Counted from the first letter of the stretch, positions 22,320 through 30,810 are shown. The stretch is DNA of 42,139 nucleotides from CAYNYM01 sp049366815 (GCA_049366815.1 JBMNCO010000191.1:1-42139); one strand, 5' to 3'. Numbers and translations are program-made. Notes: generated by a model not told the origin, from the letters alone.

Positions 22320-23783
22320 ATGAATAAAACAGAAATCCGAAAAGGACTGACCTTTGATGACCTTCTTCTCATTCCCGACGAATCCTCTGTATTGCCCGCT
22401 GAAGTGGACATCAAGACACGCCTTTCAAAAAATGTCCAACTCAACATCCCCATTGTCAGTGCCGCCATGGATACCGTTACGGAGTCTGAAACGGCCATAA
22501 CGATAGCCAGACAGGGGGGGCTGGGTTTTATTCATAAGAATATGAGTGCTGAACAACAGGCCCTGGAGGTGGAAAAGGTCAAGAAGTCTGAAAGCGGGAT
22601 GATCGTCGATCCCATTACCATTGAACCGGACCGCAAAATCTTCGAAGTTCTCGAGATCATGGGTAAATACAGGATTTCCGGGGTGCCTGTGGTGAAGGAG
22701 GGGAACCTCGTCGGCATTATTACGAACCGGGATCTGCGGTTTGAAACAAACCTGGACCAGAAGGTCGAGCTGGTCATGACCAAGGACAATCTGGCCACGG
22801 CGAAGGTCGGCATTACCCTTGAGGAGTCAAAGGCCATCCTTCACAAGAGGAGGATCGAGAAGCTGCTGGTGGTGGATGACGCGGGAAAGCTGAAAGGCCT
22901 GATTACCATCAAGGACATCGAAAAGATAAAGAAATATCCCAACTCATGCAAAGACGAACTCGGCCGGTTGCGCGTGGGGGCGGCCGTCGGGATTGATGCG
23001 AGTACCGAGGAGCGATTGGAGCGACTTGTCGCGGCCAGTGTGGATGTGGTCGTCATTGACACGGCCCACGGGCATTCAGCAGGGGTCATCCGGGCCGTGG
23101 AGGGAACAAGAAAAAGATATCCCAGTCTTGAATTGATCGCCGGTAATGTGGCCACGGCGGAAGGGGCAAGGCGCCTGATTGAGGCAGGCGCGGATGCCAT
23201 CAAGGTGGGCGTGGGTCCGGGATCCATTTGCACCACAAGAGTTGTCGCCGGTGTCGGCGTGCCTCAGATGACCGCCATTATGGACTGTGCGGAGGAGGCT
23301 GCAAAAGATGACATTCCGGTCATTGCTGACGGCGGAATCAAGTATTCCGGGGATATTACAAAGGCCATTGCCGGCGGTGCGGATACCGTGATGATCGGGA
23401 GCCTCTTTGCGGGCACGGAGGAAAGTCCGGGGGAAACCATCCTGTTCCAGGGTCGAACCTACAAGGTCTACCGCGGTATGGGTTCGATCGAGGCCATGAA
23501 GGAGGGCAGCAGGGACCGGTACTTTCAGGGAAATATCGAGCAGGAAAAAAAGCTGGTGCCGGAGGGCATTGTAGGCAGGGTGCCCTATCGAGGTCCTCTG
23601 GGAGAGACCGTTTACCAGTTGGTGGGCGGACTCAGGGCCGGTATGGGCTATCTGGGGTGCCGCAACATAGGGGAACTTCAGGGCAAGCGAAGGTTCCTTC
23701 AGATTACGGCCGCAGGTCTCAAAGAGAGCCATGTCCATGACGTCATCATCATCAAGGAAGCACCGAATTATATGCTGGAATAG
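22320..23783 (+). CDS. guaB: IMP dehydrogenase
   Basis: GuaB oxidises IMP to XMP with NAD+, the committed step of GMP synthesis. The 487-residue protein is full length. The catalytic cysteine is C304 in GPGSICTTR, and the flap and IMP-binding motifs (DGGIKYSGDITKAIAGGAD, YRGMGSIEAM) are present. A pair of CBS domains occupies about residues 95-205 (SGVPVVKEGNLVGIITNRDLRF and KLLVVDDAGKLKGLITIKDIEK). GAGGGAG lies nine bases before ATG 22320. guaA begins nine bases after the stop, so the pair is an operon. Confidence 0.97.
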   Translation: MNKTEIRKGLTFDDLLLIPDESSVLPAEVDIKTRLSKNVQLNIPIVSAAMDTVTESETAITIARQGGLGFIHKNMSAEQQALEVEKVKKSESGMIVDPITIEPDRKIFEVLEIMGKYRISGVPVVKEGNLVGIITNRDLRFETNLDQKVELVMTKDNLATAKVGITLEESKAILHKRRIEKLLVVDDAGKLKGLITIKDIEKIKKYPNSCKDELGRLRVGAAVGIDASTEERLERLVAASVDVVVIDTAHGHSAGVIRAVEGTRKRYPSLELIAGNVATAEGARRLIEAGADAIKVGVGPGSICTTRVVAGVGVPQMTAIMDCAEEAAKDDIPVIADGGIKYSGDITKAIAGGADTVMIGSLFAGTEESPGETILFQGRTYKVYRGMGSIEAMKEGSRDRYFQGNIEQEKKLVPEGIVGRVPYRGPLGETVYQLVGGLRAGMGYLGCRNIGELQGKRRFLQITAAGLKESHVHDVIIIKEAPNYMLE

Positions 23784-23791
23784 TGGGAACA

Positions 23792-25348
23792 ATGGAAAAG
23801 GATATCTACAAACAGAAAATACTGATACTGGACTTTGGGTCCCAATACACGCAGCTCATTGCCAGGAGAGTGCGCGAGGCCCAGGTCTATTGTGAAATCC
23901 ACCCCTTCAATGCCAGTCTCGAGTCGATAAAGGCCTTCAATCCGCGGGGGATTATCCTCTCGGGTGGGCCGGCAAGTATTTATGACCGGGATGCACCCAT
24001 GGCTGACAAGGCCATACTGGATTTCAATGTCCCTGTCCTTGGGATATGCTATGGTATGCAATTTCTGACCCATATCCTGGGCGGCTCGGTGGCGAGGGCC
24101 GAAGACCGGGAATATGGCAGCGCGACAATCACGATCCGGGACGACCATGATCTCTTCTACGGATTCGATCCGGGCCATGAGGAAACGGTCTGGATGAGCC
24201 ACGGCGATCGTATTGACCGCATACAAGAAGGCTTTTCCGTCCTTGCCGACACCAGGAACAGCCCTGTTGCGGCCATGGCGGATTCAACCAGACGGTTCTT
24301 CGGCGTCCAGTTCCATCCCGAGGTGGCCCATACACCGAGCGGCATGCAGATCCTGAAAAATTTCCTTTTCAGGGTTTGCGGATGTGACGCCTTGTGGACC
24401 ATGAGTTCCTTTGCGGAAAGGACGGTCAGGGATTTGAAGGAAAGGGTTGGAAATGACCGGGTAATCTGCGGGATCTCCGGCGGCGTCGACTCCACGATCA
24501 CGGCCGTTTTGCTCCACAAGGCCATCGGGAAACAACTCTCCTGCATCTTTGTGAACAACGGTGTACTGAGGCGGGGTGAGGCCGAGAAGGTCATGAAACT
24601 CTTTCATGACCATTACAGGATGGATATTCACCTGGTGGATGCCTCGGAGCATTTTCTCCAATGCCTCAAGGGTGTGACGGATCCCGAGAAGAAGAGAAAG
24701 ATCATCGGAAGGGAATTTATAGGGGTATTTGAGAAAAAGGCCAAAGAACTGGGAAGTGCACGGTATCTCGCCCAGGGCACGCTTTATCCGGATGTGATCG
24801 AGAGTGTTTCATTCAAAGGCCCTTCAGCGACGATCAAGAGCCATCATAATGTCGGGGGGCTTCCGGAGGTCATGAACCTGGAACTCATCGAGCCCCTGAG
24901 GGAACTCTTTAAGGACGAGGCACGCCAGGTGGGTGTGGAACTGGGACTCAGCAGGGAAATGGTCATGCGACAACCCTTTCCGGGACCCGGCCTGGCCGTG
25001 AGAATACTGGGGGATGTCACTTTTGAGAGGCTGGAAATTCTGAGGTCCGCCGATGCAATCCTGATGGAAGAGATCAGGGCGGAGGGCCTCTATGAAAAGG
25101 TGTGGCAGTCTTTCGCCGTACTCCTCCCCGTAAAGACCGTTGGGGTCATGGGTGATGAAAGGACCTATGAAAACGTCATCGCCCTCAGGATCGTGGACAG
25201 CCTGGACGCCATGACGGCCGATTGGACCCGGGTGTCCTACGAGGTCCTCGGGAGGATATCCAACCGGATCATCAACAATGTTCGGGGAGTAAACCGGGTG
25301 GTTTACGACATATCATCCAAACCGCCGAGCACGATAGAGTGGGAGTAG
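23792..25348 (+). CDS. guaA: GMP synthase (glutamine-hydrolysing)
   Basis: GuaA aminates XMP to GMP using ATP and glutamine. From ATG 23792 the protein has 518 residues. The class I glutaminase domain has C86 in GICYGMQF and the His-Glu pair in VQFHPEVAHT. The ATP-pyrophosphatase P-loop is GISGGVDST, and the C-terminal dimerisation domain ends VVYDISSKPPSTIEWE, the canonical end. An in-frame GTG at 23783, overlapping the guaB stop, is an alternative start. It completes the guaB-guaA pair and converges on the DEAD-box gene 64 bases downstream. Confidence 0.97.
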   Translation: MEKDIYKQKILILDFGSQYTQLIARRVREAQVYCEIHPFNASLESIKAFNPRGIILSGGPASIYDRDAPMADKAILDFNVPVLGICYGMQFLTHILGGSVARAEDREYGSATITIRDDHDLFYGFDPGHEETVWMSHGDRIDRIQEGFSVLADTRNSPVAAMADSTRRFFGVQFHPEVAHTPSGMQILKNFLFRVCGCDALWTMSSFAERTVRDLKERVGNDRVICGISGGVDSTITAVLLHKAIGKQLSCIFVNNGVLRRGEAEKVMKLFHDHYRMDIHLVDASEHFLQCLKGVTDPEKKRKIIGREFIGVFEKKAKELGSARYLAQGTLYPDVIESVSFKGPSATIKSHHNVGGLPEVMNLELIEPLRELFKDEARQVGVELGLSREMVMRQPFPGPGLAVRILGDVTFERLEILRSADAILMEEIRAEGLYEKVWQSFAVLLPVKTVGVMGDERTYENVIALRIVDSLDAMTADWTRVSYEVLGRISNRIINNVRGVNRVVYDISSKPPSTIEWE

Positions 25349-25381
25349 ACCGGATTTCCCGTCCACAGGGTCGACGTCTCG

Positions 25382-25412
25382 CCGGTCGCCGGGGCCCATC
25401 AACGGGGACCGG
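25382..25412. terminator. Hairpin between convergent guaA and helicase genes
   Basis: CCGGTC (25382-25387) pairs with GACCGG (25407-25412), extended by two more G-C pairs beyond a mismatch, around a G/C-rich loop. It fills the short gap between two converging stop codons. There is no T run, so its role as a terminator is only suggested by position. Confidence 0.3.
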
Positions 25413-26960
25413 TCAATCATGCGGTGGGGAAGGGGCGCGTTCGGTTTCAGGATGGGCCTTTGCGCCGTCCGGGACGAGCGGTTTCCTTTTTCGTCGGGAT
25501 CTGCTTTTCCGCTTCTTTTTGGGCTTTTCCTGATCATCGACCGGGACGGCGGCCTCTTTGGTCTCCTTGGGAATGGGGACCAGGCCGAAAACGCCGCCGG
25601 GTTGCGTGCTGAAGGCGATTTTTCTGGGATTGCTGACCTTCCTGATATTATTACCGGGCTTGGATGCCCGTTTTGGAGAACGGGGGCGTTCCTTTTCCGG
25701 GGAGGCGGTCCTCTTCTTTCTAGGCCCGCGCACTGACCGGACGGGTCCGCCCTTGTCTTCAGCAAACCAGTCATCTTCCGGCCACACCACCGGAATCCTG
25801 TCCCCCAACAAATTCTCTATGGGTTCGAGGTAGAAGACACAATCCTCGCAGGCAAAGGAGATGGCGCGGCCGGTCTTCCCCGCCCTGGCGGTCCGGCCGA
25901 TGCGGTGGGTGTAGTTCTCAGGATCCTGGGGGAGTTCATAGTTGATCACGTGACTGATGTCTTCGACATGGATGCCCCTAGAGGCCACGTCGGTCGCAAC
26001 CAGGATCTTGGTCTTGCCCCCTTTAAAGCGCTCCATGAGCTTGAGCCGTTTGGGCTGGGGCAGATCCCCCGTGATACCCTCTGCAGGGTAACCGTTCGCC
26101 TTGAGCCTCTCGGCGAGTCGTTCGACCCCCGCTTTGGTGTTATCAAAGATGAGCATGCGGCTCCATTCTTCTCTCCGCAAGAGGCCCAGGAGCAGACTGA
26201 ATTTTTCGTCCGAACCCACGTGGAACAGGGACTGCTCGATCCCCTCGACGGAGATATTCTCCGGGGTGACGGAGATGAATTCCGGAAGGTTCATATAATC
26301 GTAGGTGAGAGCGAGGACACGGTGAGATAGGGTGGCGGAGAAGAGCATGGACTGTCTTTTTTCATAATGGGGGAGTTTGCGCAGGATATACCGCATGTCC
26401 TTGGTGAAACCGAGGTCAAAGAGACGGTCGGCCTCGTCCACCACGACGATTTGAATGCCCGTGGTTTTGAATATACCCTGTTTGATGTAGTCGATGATTC
26501 GCCCCGGCGTGCATATGACAATGTCTGCGCCCTTTTTCAGGATATCGGCCTGTTTCTTGTAGTCGATTCCGCCGACCACCTGGGCCAGGGTCAGCCCTGT
26601 GTGACGGCCGATGAGTGTGGCGTCATCATAGATCTGGAGCGCCAGTTCCCGCGTCGGCGCGACGATGAGAGCGGAGGGAATGCCTTGTTTTCTTTCGATA
26701 TCCAGTATGCGTCTGAAAACCGTGACCAGAAAGGCGGCCGTCTTCCCGGTGCCCGTCTGGGCCTGCCCGGCCACGTCCCGCCCCGTGAGGGATACGGGAA
26801 GGACCTGGGCCTGAATGGGAGTACAATAAAAAAAACCGGCTTCGTTCAGGCCTGAAAGAATTTTTTCGGACAGGTCAAAATCATCGAATCTGGTCTGGGT
26901 CAGGAAGTCGGGTTGTTCCGGTCTCTGGAATGTGATCTCTGAGTCAACTTCGTTGGGCAT
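25413..26960 (-). CDS. DEAD-box ATP-dependent RNA helicase
   Basis: This 515-residue RNA helicase has all core motifs in order: a Q motif (FDDFDLSEKILSGLNEAGFFYCTPIQAQVLP), Walker A AQTGTGKT, PTRELALQ, DEAD in VVVDEADRLFDLG, SAT, and HRIGRTARAG. The core (about residues 20-390) is closest to the RhlB/RhlE group. The last ~110 residues form a low-complexity tail very rich in K, R and P (KKRTASPEKERPRSPKR, then KPKKKRKSRSRRKRK), probably an RNA-binding extension. Likely roles are mRNA decay, ribosome assembly or cold adaptation. AGAAGGA lies five bases before ATG 26960. A good promoter with a palindrome lies about 60 bases upstream. Confidence 0.93.
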   Translation of the reverse strand: MPNEVDSEITFQRPEQPDFLTQTRFDDFDLSEKILSGLNEAGFFYCTPIQAQVLPVSLTGRDVAGQAQTGTGKTAAFLVTVFRRILDIERKQGIPSALIVAPTRELALQIYDDATLIGRHTGLTLAQVVGGIDYKKQADILKKGADIVICTPGRIIDYIKQGIFKTTGIQIVVVDEADRLFDLGFTKDMRYILRKLPHYEKRQSMLFSATLSHRVLALTYDYMNLPEFISVTPENISVEGIEQSLFHVGSDEKFSLLLGLLRREEWSRMLIFDNTKAGVERLAERLKANGYPAEGITGDLPQPKRLKLMERFKGGKTKILVATDVASRGIHVEDISHVINYELPQDPENYTHRIGRTARAGKTGRAISFACEDCVFYLEPIENLLGDRIPVVWPEDDWFAEDKGGPVRSVRGPRKKRTASPEKERPRSPKRASKPGNNIRKVSNPRKIAFSTQPGGVFGLVPIPKETKEAAVPVDDQEKPKKKRKSRSRRKRKPLVPDGAKAHPETERAPSPPHD

Positions 26961-27015
26961 GGTTATCCTTCTGTTTCTTTTTGATTGCGGTTATCCATAA
27001 TATATTATGCGGCTC

Positions 27016-27043
27016 ATTATAATCTCTTTTGAGATAATTGCAA
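27016..27043 (-). promoter_or_regulatory. Helicase promoter with palindrome in the spacer
   Basis: On the minus strand TTGCAA (27043-27038) and a perfect TATAAT (27021-27016) are 16 bases apart. The spacer is almost filled by an inverted repeat, ATAATCTC-TTTT-GAGATAAT (plus-strand 27019-27038), with one mismatch per arm. A protein bound there would block RNA polymerase, or the palindrome could be a chance AT-rich dyad. Transcription would start near 27009, about 50 bases before the helicase start. Confidence 0.6.
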
Positions 27044-27221
27044 GATATCATTATAGGTTAGGGAAATTGCGTCTTTCCGGGGCGGTCCCTGGGAATTGCA
27101 GTGTCTCCCCGTTCGATATGTAGAAATATCTGTACGTTCCGATCACGGGGCCTCTTTCCAAGACCCGCAATAGAGCGGGGGCCGGGGTTGGGCGCTGTTT
27201 TGTGATGTGAGGGGCAAAGCC

Positions 27222-28658
27222 ATGGAAAAAAGGCGGCATAATGCTTTTGAAAGGGAAGGTGGTCTCACCTGTTTTTTCGATCCGAAACAGGTTGCGGTTG
27301 TCGGGTCCTTCAGGGAAAATTACTTCGGCGGTTATGTGGTCATCAAGTCTCTGCTGGAGGCCGGATTCTCGGGAACCGTCTATCCCGTCAACCCCCGTTA
27401 TGAGGAGGTCCAGGGGATCAGGGTCTATGCCTCCCTCAAGGATATCCCGGAAAGGGTTGACCTGGTGCTGGTCATGATTAATGCTCAATCCGTGCCACAG
27501 ATCATAGAGGAGTGCGGAGAAGTCGGCGTCAAGGGGGTCGTCGTCATCTCGGACGGTTTTGCGGAGAGGGACGCCAGGGGGGGGCGTCTCCAGGATGAGG
27601 TTGTGGCGATGGCAAGGGACAGGGGAATGCGCATCATAGGGCCGAACACGGCGGGCCTCCTCAATACGGCCAACGGCTTCAACCCGGCCGCCTACGAGGC
27701 CGGTTACTACAAATTCAGGAAGGGACCCGTGGCGATTGTCTCCCAGACAGGGATGATCAACCCCCAGTCGGTCCCCTATCCCGAGCATCGGTTTGGTGTG
27801 AGCAAGATTTGCGACCTTGGGAACAAGGGCGACATCGACGAATGTGACCTCCTGGAATACCTTGCAGCCGACGATGAGACGGGTGTGATCAGCCTCTACA
27901 TGGAGGGCGTTCGGGACGGGCGGCGGTTTCTTCAAACCTGTAGGCGGGTGACGGGTAAGAAGCCCGTCCTGGTGCTCAAGGCCGGTAGGACAAAGGCCGG
28001 GGCCCGGGCGACCGCATCCCATACGGGTTCCATGGCCATGGATGACAGTGTATTCGATGCGGCCTGCAGGCAGGGTGGCCTCCTCAGGATTGAGCGGTTT
28101 AATGAGCTGTTCATCCTTCCGAAAATCTTTGCATCCCAGCCCCTGCCCAGGGGAAATCGGCTGGGCATCCTGAGCATCACCGGGGGTGTGGCCGCCATGG
28201 CCGTAGACAAGGCCGCGGAATGCGGGCTGGAGCTCGGCGGGCTGGGCCCCGAGACGTCGGGTATGCTGGAAGAGATTTTCCAGGGCCTGGGCAGGATGCC
28301 GGTGGACATCGGTCCCATGGTGGCAGCAGTTGAGGCCGGTTTTTCACTTTATCCCAGAATCCTGAATGCACTGATGGCTGACGGGGGCGCGGACTGCCTC
28401 CTGAACCTCCTCTGGGCCAATGCTTCGGGAAATATCATAGCGCATTACCTGGAGGCCTATGCAGCGGTGAGGGGACGTTATGAAAAACCCCTGGTGACCT
28501 GGGTCTACGGGCCGGAAAGCAGTCTGATCCGTGAAGTCTCCGATCATCTGGAAGACATGGGTTTTCCCGTCTTTTCGGAACCCGAAACGTGTGTCAAGGC
28601 CCTGGGACTGGCGCTCAGGTATTCCAAGATAAGGGGAATAGCGGCGGATGATCGTTAA
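27222..28658 (+). CDS. CoA-ligase (ADP-forming) alpha-subunit-like protein
   Basis: The 478-residue protein matches the alpha part of NDP-forming acyl-CoA synthetases, which make ATP or GTP from acyl-CoA via a phosphohistidine. A CoA-binding Rossmann domain (about 10-125: FFDPKQVAVVGSFRENYFGG, YPVNPRYEEVQGIRVYASL) is followed by two succinyl-CoA-ligase-like flavodoxin domains. The expected phosphohistidine is H267 in TASHTGSMAM. The ATP-grasp beta domain is missing and no gene for it lies adjacent, so a separate partner elsewhere is needed for activity, or the role differs. ATG 27222 is chosen because GAGGGG lies eight bases upstream; an in-frame GTG at 27207 is the alternative. It stands alone and is followed by repeat copy B. 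Confidence 0.82.
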   Translation: MEKRRHNAFEREGGLTCFFDPKQVAVVGSFRENYFGGYVVIKSLLEAGFSGTVYPVNPRYEEVQGIRVYASLKDIPERVDLVLVMINAQSVPQIIEECGEVGVKGVVVISDGFAERDARGGRLQDEVVAMARDRGMRIIGPNTAGLLNTANGFNPAAYEAGYYKFRKGPVAIVSQTGMINPQSVPYPEHRFGVSKICDLGNKGDIDECDLLEYLAADDETGVISLYMEGVRDGRRFLQTCRRVTGKKPVLVLKAGRTKAGARATASHTGSMAMDDSVFDAACRQGGLLRIERFNELFILPKIFASQPLPRGNRLGILSITGGVAAMAVDKAAECGLELGGLGPETSGMLEEIFQGLGRMPVDIGPMVAAVEAGFSLYPRILNALMADGGADCLLNLLWANASGNIIAHYLEAYAAVRGRYEKPLVTWVYGPESSLIREVSDHLEDMGFPVFSEPETCVKALGLALRYSKIRGIAADDR

Positions 28659-28688
28659 AGCGTGTCCCTGATCACTCTGGTTCAGAAT

Positions 28689-28870
28689 GGAATTCGCCGC
28701 TCCGAGCAGGGGCCGGGATGTTCTCTTCGCTACGCTCCCTCCGCCGTCCATGGCTCCGGTCGCTGCGGGATGTTGGCCCTTCCTCTGTCCTGCTTCAGGT
28801 CCGAAATGCGCCCGCTCCGAGAAAATCCCGGCCCACGCTTTCCGCTGCTCAGGTGCGAACCTCAATGGAT
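28689..28870 (+). repeat. Dispersed structured repeat, copy B
   Basis: This is the best-preserved full-length copy of the repeat family. The left arm CAGGGGCCGGGATGTTCTC (28707-28725) and right arm GAGAAAATCCCGGCCCACG (28819-28837) pair at 16 of 19 positions, closing a ~93-base interior with a CCTG-CTT-CAGG mini-hairpin. An outer pair GAGCAG/CTGCTC is also possible. It begins about 30 bases after the CoA-ligase gene. By eye it is about 90% identical to copy C. Confidence 0.85.
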
Positions 28871-29064
28871 ACAGGATACATTCTAAAATCAAGTGTTACC
28901 ACTTAAAGCCTACGACTTGAAACTCCCCGAAAGTGCGTTTTTTGACTTTTTACGAAACCCTCAGGATTGATGGCCCAACATTTATTTGTTAACATGAAAG
29001 GCAATCATCTTCTGGCCGTCGTCCGTGAGGACGGCCTACAGGGACAAGCAAAGGAGGGTGCATG

Positions 29065-29523
29065 ATGAAAGGGCCTGGTGGAATAAGAACGGTGATCCTC
29101 TGTTTCTGTTTCTTGACATCGATCGGATTATGTACTTCAGGGGATTTAACCATGTTCCTGCAACAGGGTTCTCGCGCCCTGGCCGCTGAAAAAGGGGCGG
29201 AACAAGGCGCAGAGGCCAAGGGCACGGTGCTGAATATCTCAGGCCGCGCAGTGGGGTCGGTCAGGGCCGATGGCACCATATCCAACCGCTATGGAAAATC
29301 CGTGGGGTCTGTTGACTCCGGGGGTACCGTCTACAATGTCAGCAACATCGTTATTGGAAAGGTAAGCGATGACGGGAAGGTGTTCAATCAGACGGGCACG
29401 CTCTTGGGTTACGTGGATTCCAACGGCGATGTGCTCAATCGCCTGGAGAGGAAAGTCGGTTCCGTAGAAGGCATCGAGGATATTGTTCTGATGGGGGGCG
29501 GTGCCAGATTGCTTTTGTTCTAG
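29065..29523 (+). CDS. Secreted five-repeat 'beta-flower'-like protein
   Basis: This ~152-residue protein has an N-terminal signal sequence (hydrophobic TVILCFCFLTSIGLC, possible cleavage near ALAAE at about residue 42). Its mature part consists of five consecutive ~17-residue repeats. They begin at GTVLNISGRAVGSV, GTISNRYGKSVGSV, GTVYNVSNIVIGKV, GKVFNQTGTLLGYV and GDVLNRLERKVGSV. Each has the pattern G-x-V-x-N-x(4-6)-G-x-V followed by a D/G-rich turn. This fits proteins described as '5-fold beta-flower', where each repeat is a small hairpin blade; the molecular function is unknown. AAGGAGGG lies six bases before ATG 29065; ATG 29062 is also possible. It lies between two repeat copies. Confidence 0.75.
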   Translation: MKGPGGIRTVILCFCFLTSIGLCTSGDLTMFLQQGSRALAAEKGAEQGAEAKGTVLNISGRAVGSVRADGTISNRYGKSVGSVDSGGTVYNVSNIVIGKVSDDGKVFNQTGTLLGYVDSNGDVLNRLERKVGSVEGIEDIVLMGGGARLLLF

Positions 29524-29635
29524 CCCTTACTGGAGGGGGCACGAGCAAGAGGGCCCAGGGCAGGCTTGTCTGCTCCCAGGAGCACAGCCCTCCCTGGGCT
29601 TTTTTCGGATTCGTCCCATACGATCGCCCAAAATA

Positions 29636-29790
29636 GGATATGCCGCTCCAATCAGGGGCCGGGATGTTCTCTGCGCCACGCTTCCTCCGCCATCCATGGC
29701 TCCGGTCGCTGCGGGATTTTGGCCCTTCCTCTATCCTGCTTCAGGTCCGAAATGCGCCCGCTCCGAGAAAATTCCGGCCCCTGCTTTCCT
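29636..29790 (+). repeat. Dispersed structured repeat, copy C
   Basis: This copy lacks the last ~20 bases present in copies A and B. Arms CAGGGGCCGGGATGTTCTC (29653-29671) and GAGAAAATTCCGGCCCCTG (29765-29783) pair at 17 of 19 positions, 18 if G-U is allowed. It ends about 30 bases before the nucleotidase start codon, so it forms most of that gene's 5' leader if transcription begins upstream. Confidence 0.85.
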
Positions 29791-29820
29791 CATTATCACC
29801 CGGGAAAAGAGAGAGAAGAT

Positions 29821-30810
29821 ATGGCATACGAAAGGGAAAGAGAGGCCGCTTTCCAGGCGGTGTTGAAGGCCTGTGTGTTATGTCGGGAGGTCCAATCCGC
29901 ACATCTTGCAAGGCGGGCGATGGAAAAAATGGACGGTTCTCCTGTCACCGTGGCCGATTTCGGCGTCCAGGCCCTGGTGGCCCGCCACCTTATGACGGCC
30001 TTTCCGGAAGATCGCCTGATCGGGGAGGAGGATTCCGGGCAACTCCGCAGACCGGAAAACGACGGTCTTAAAAGGCTGGTGATCCGTTATGTGAACCGGA
30101 TTCTTCCAGGGCTCGGGGAAAAAGACATTCTGGGGGCTATTGATCGCGGCAACGCCCAAGGAGGTCCTGAGGGTCGCGTCTGGGTCCTGGATCCCGTGGA
30201 CGGCACCAAGGGTTTTTTGAGAGGGGATCAGTACGCCGTGGCCCTCGCCCTGATGGAGGAGGGGGAGGTGATTCTGGGTGTGTTGGGCTGTCCGAACCTC
30301 TCCACGGTCTGGGCAGATGCCCTGGAGGCGGAAGGCTGCCTTTTCGTGGCCGTCAAGGGGCAGGGCGCCTTCATGCGGGACCTCAAGACCGGTTCCGAAG
30401 GGCCGGTCAGGGTGGCCGACACAGTCCGACCCTCTGAAGCCCTCTTTGTCGAGTCCGTTGAATCAAACCATTCCTCCCATGAAGACAGCGCACGTCTGGC
30501 AAAGATCCTGGGCGTCACCAGAGAGCCGGTTCGTATGGACGGTCAGGGGAAATACGGCCTCGTGGCCAGGGGGGATGCCGACGTGTACGTGCGTATTCCA
30601 ACCAGGGAGATGGTCCAGGAAAATATCTGGGACCATGCGGCCGGCGCGGTGGTTGTGCAGGAGGGGGGTGGAAGGGTGACGGATCTGGACGGAAGGCCCC
30701 TTGACTTCTCCCTTGGAAAGACACTCAAAGGGAACCGGGGCATTATTGCGAGCAACCGCCTGCTTCATGATGCTGTGCTCGAGGCCGCAAGACAAGTAAC
30801 ATTGTTTTGA
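29821..30810 (+). CDS. 3'(2'),5'-bisphosphate nucleotidase, HAL2 type
   Basis: This family dephosphorylates 3'-phosphoadenosine 5'-phosphate (PAP) to AMP with magnesium and is inhibited by lithium. The 329-residue protein has the inositol-monophosphatase-superfamily metal sites: E69-E70-D71 in LIGEED, D124-P-V-D127-G-T in WVLDPVDGTKGFLRG, and D271 in IWDHAAGAVVVQEGGG. The long sequence and the GFLRGDQYAVALALM segment favour HAL2-like nucleotidases over short CysQ proteins. The start at ATG 29821 follows a purine-rich stretch (AGAGAGAAGAT). The upstream frame runs open through repeat copy C but is not family-like. The role would be PAP removal and control of sulfur-metabolite toxicity. Confidence 0.88.
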   Translation: MAYEREREAAFQAVLKACVLCREVQSAHLARRAMEKMDGSPVTVADFGVQALVARHLMTAFPEDRLIGEEDSGQLRRPENDGLKRLVIRYVNRILPGLGEKDILGAIDRGNAQGGPEGRVWVLDPVDGTKGFLRGDQYAVALALMEEGEVILGVLGCPNLSTVWADALEAEGCLFVAVKGQGAFMRDLKTGSEGPVRVADTVRPSEALFVESVESNHSSHEDSARLAKILGVTREPVRMDGQGKYGLVARGDADVYVRIPTREMVQENIWDHAAGAVVVQEGGGRVTDLDGRPLDFSLGKTLKGNRGIIASNRLLHDAVLEAARQVTLF

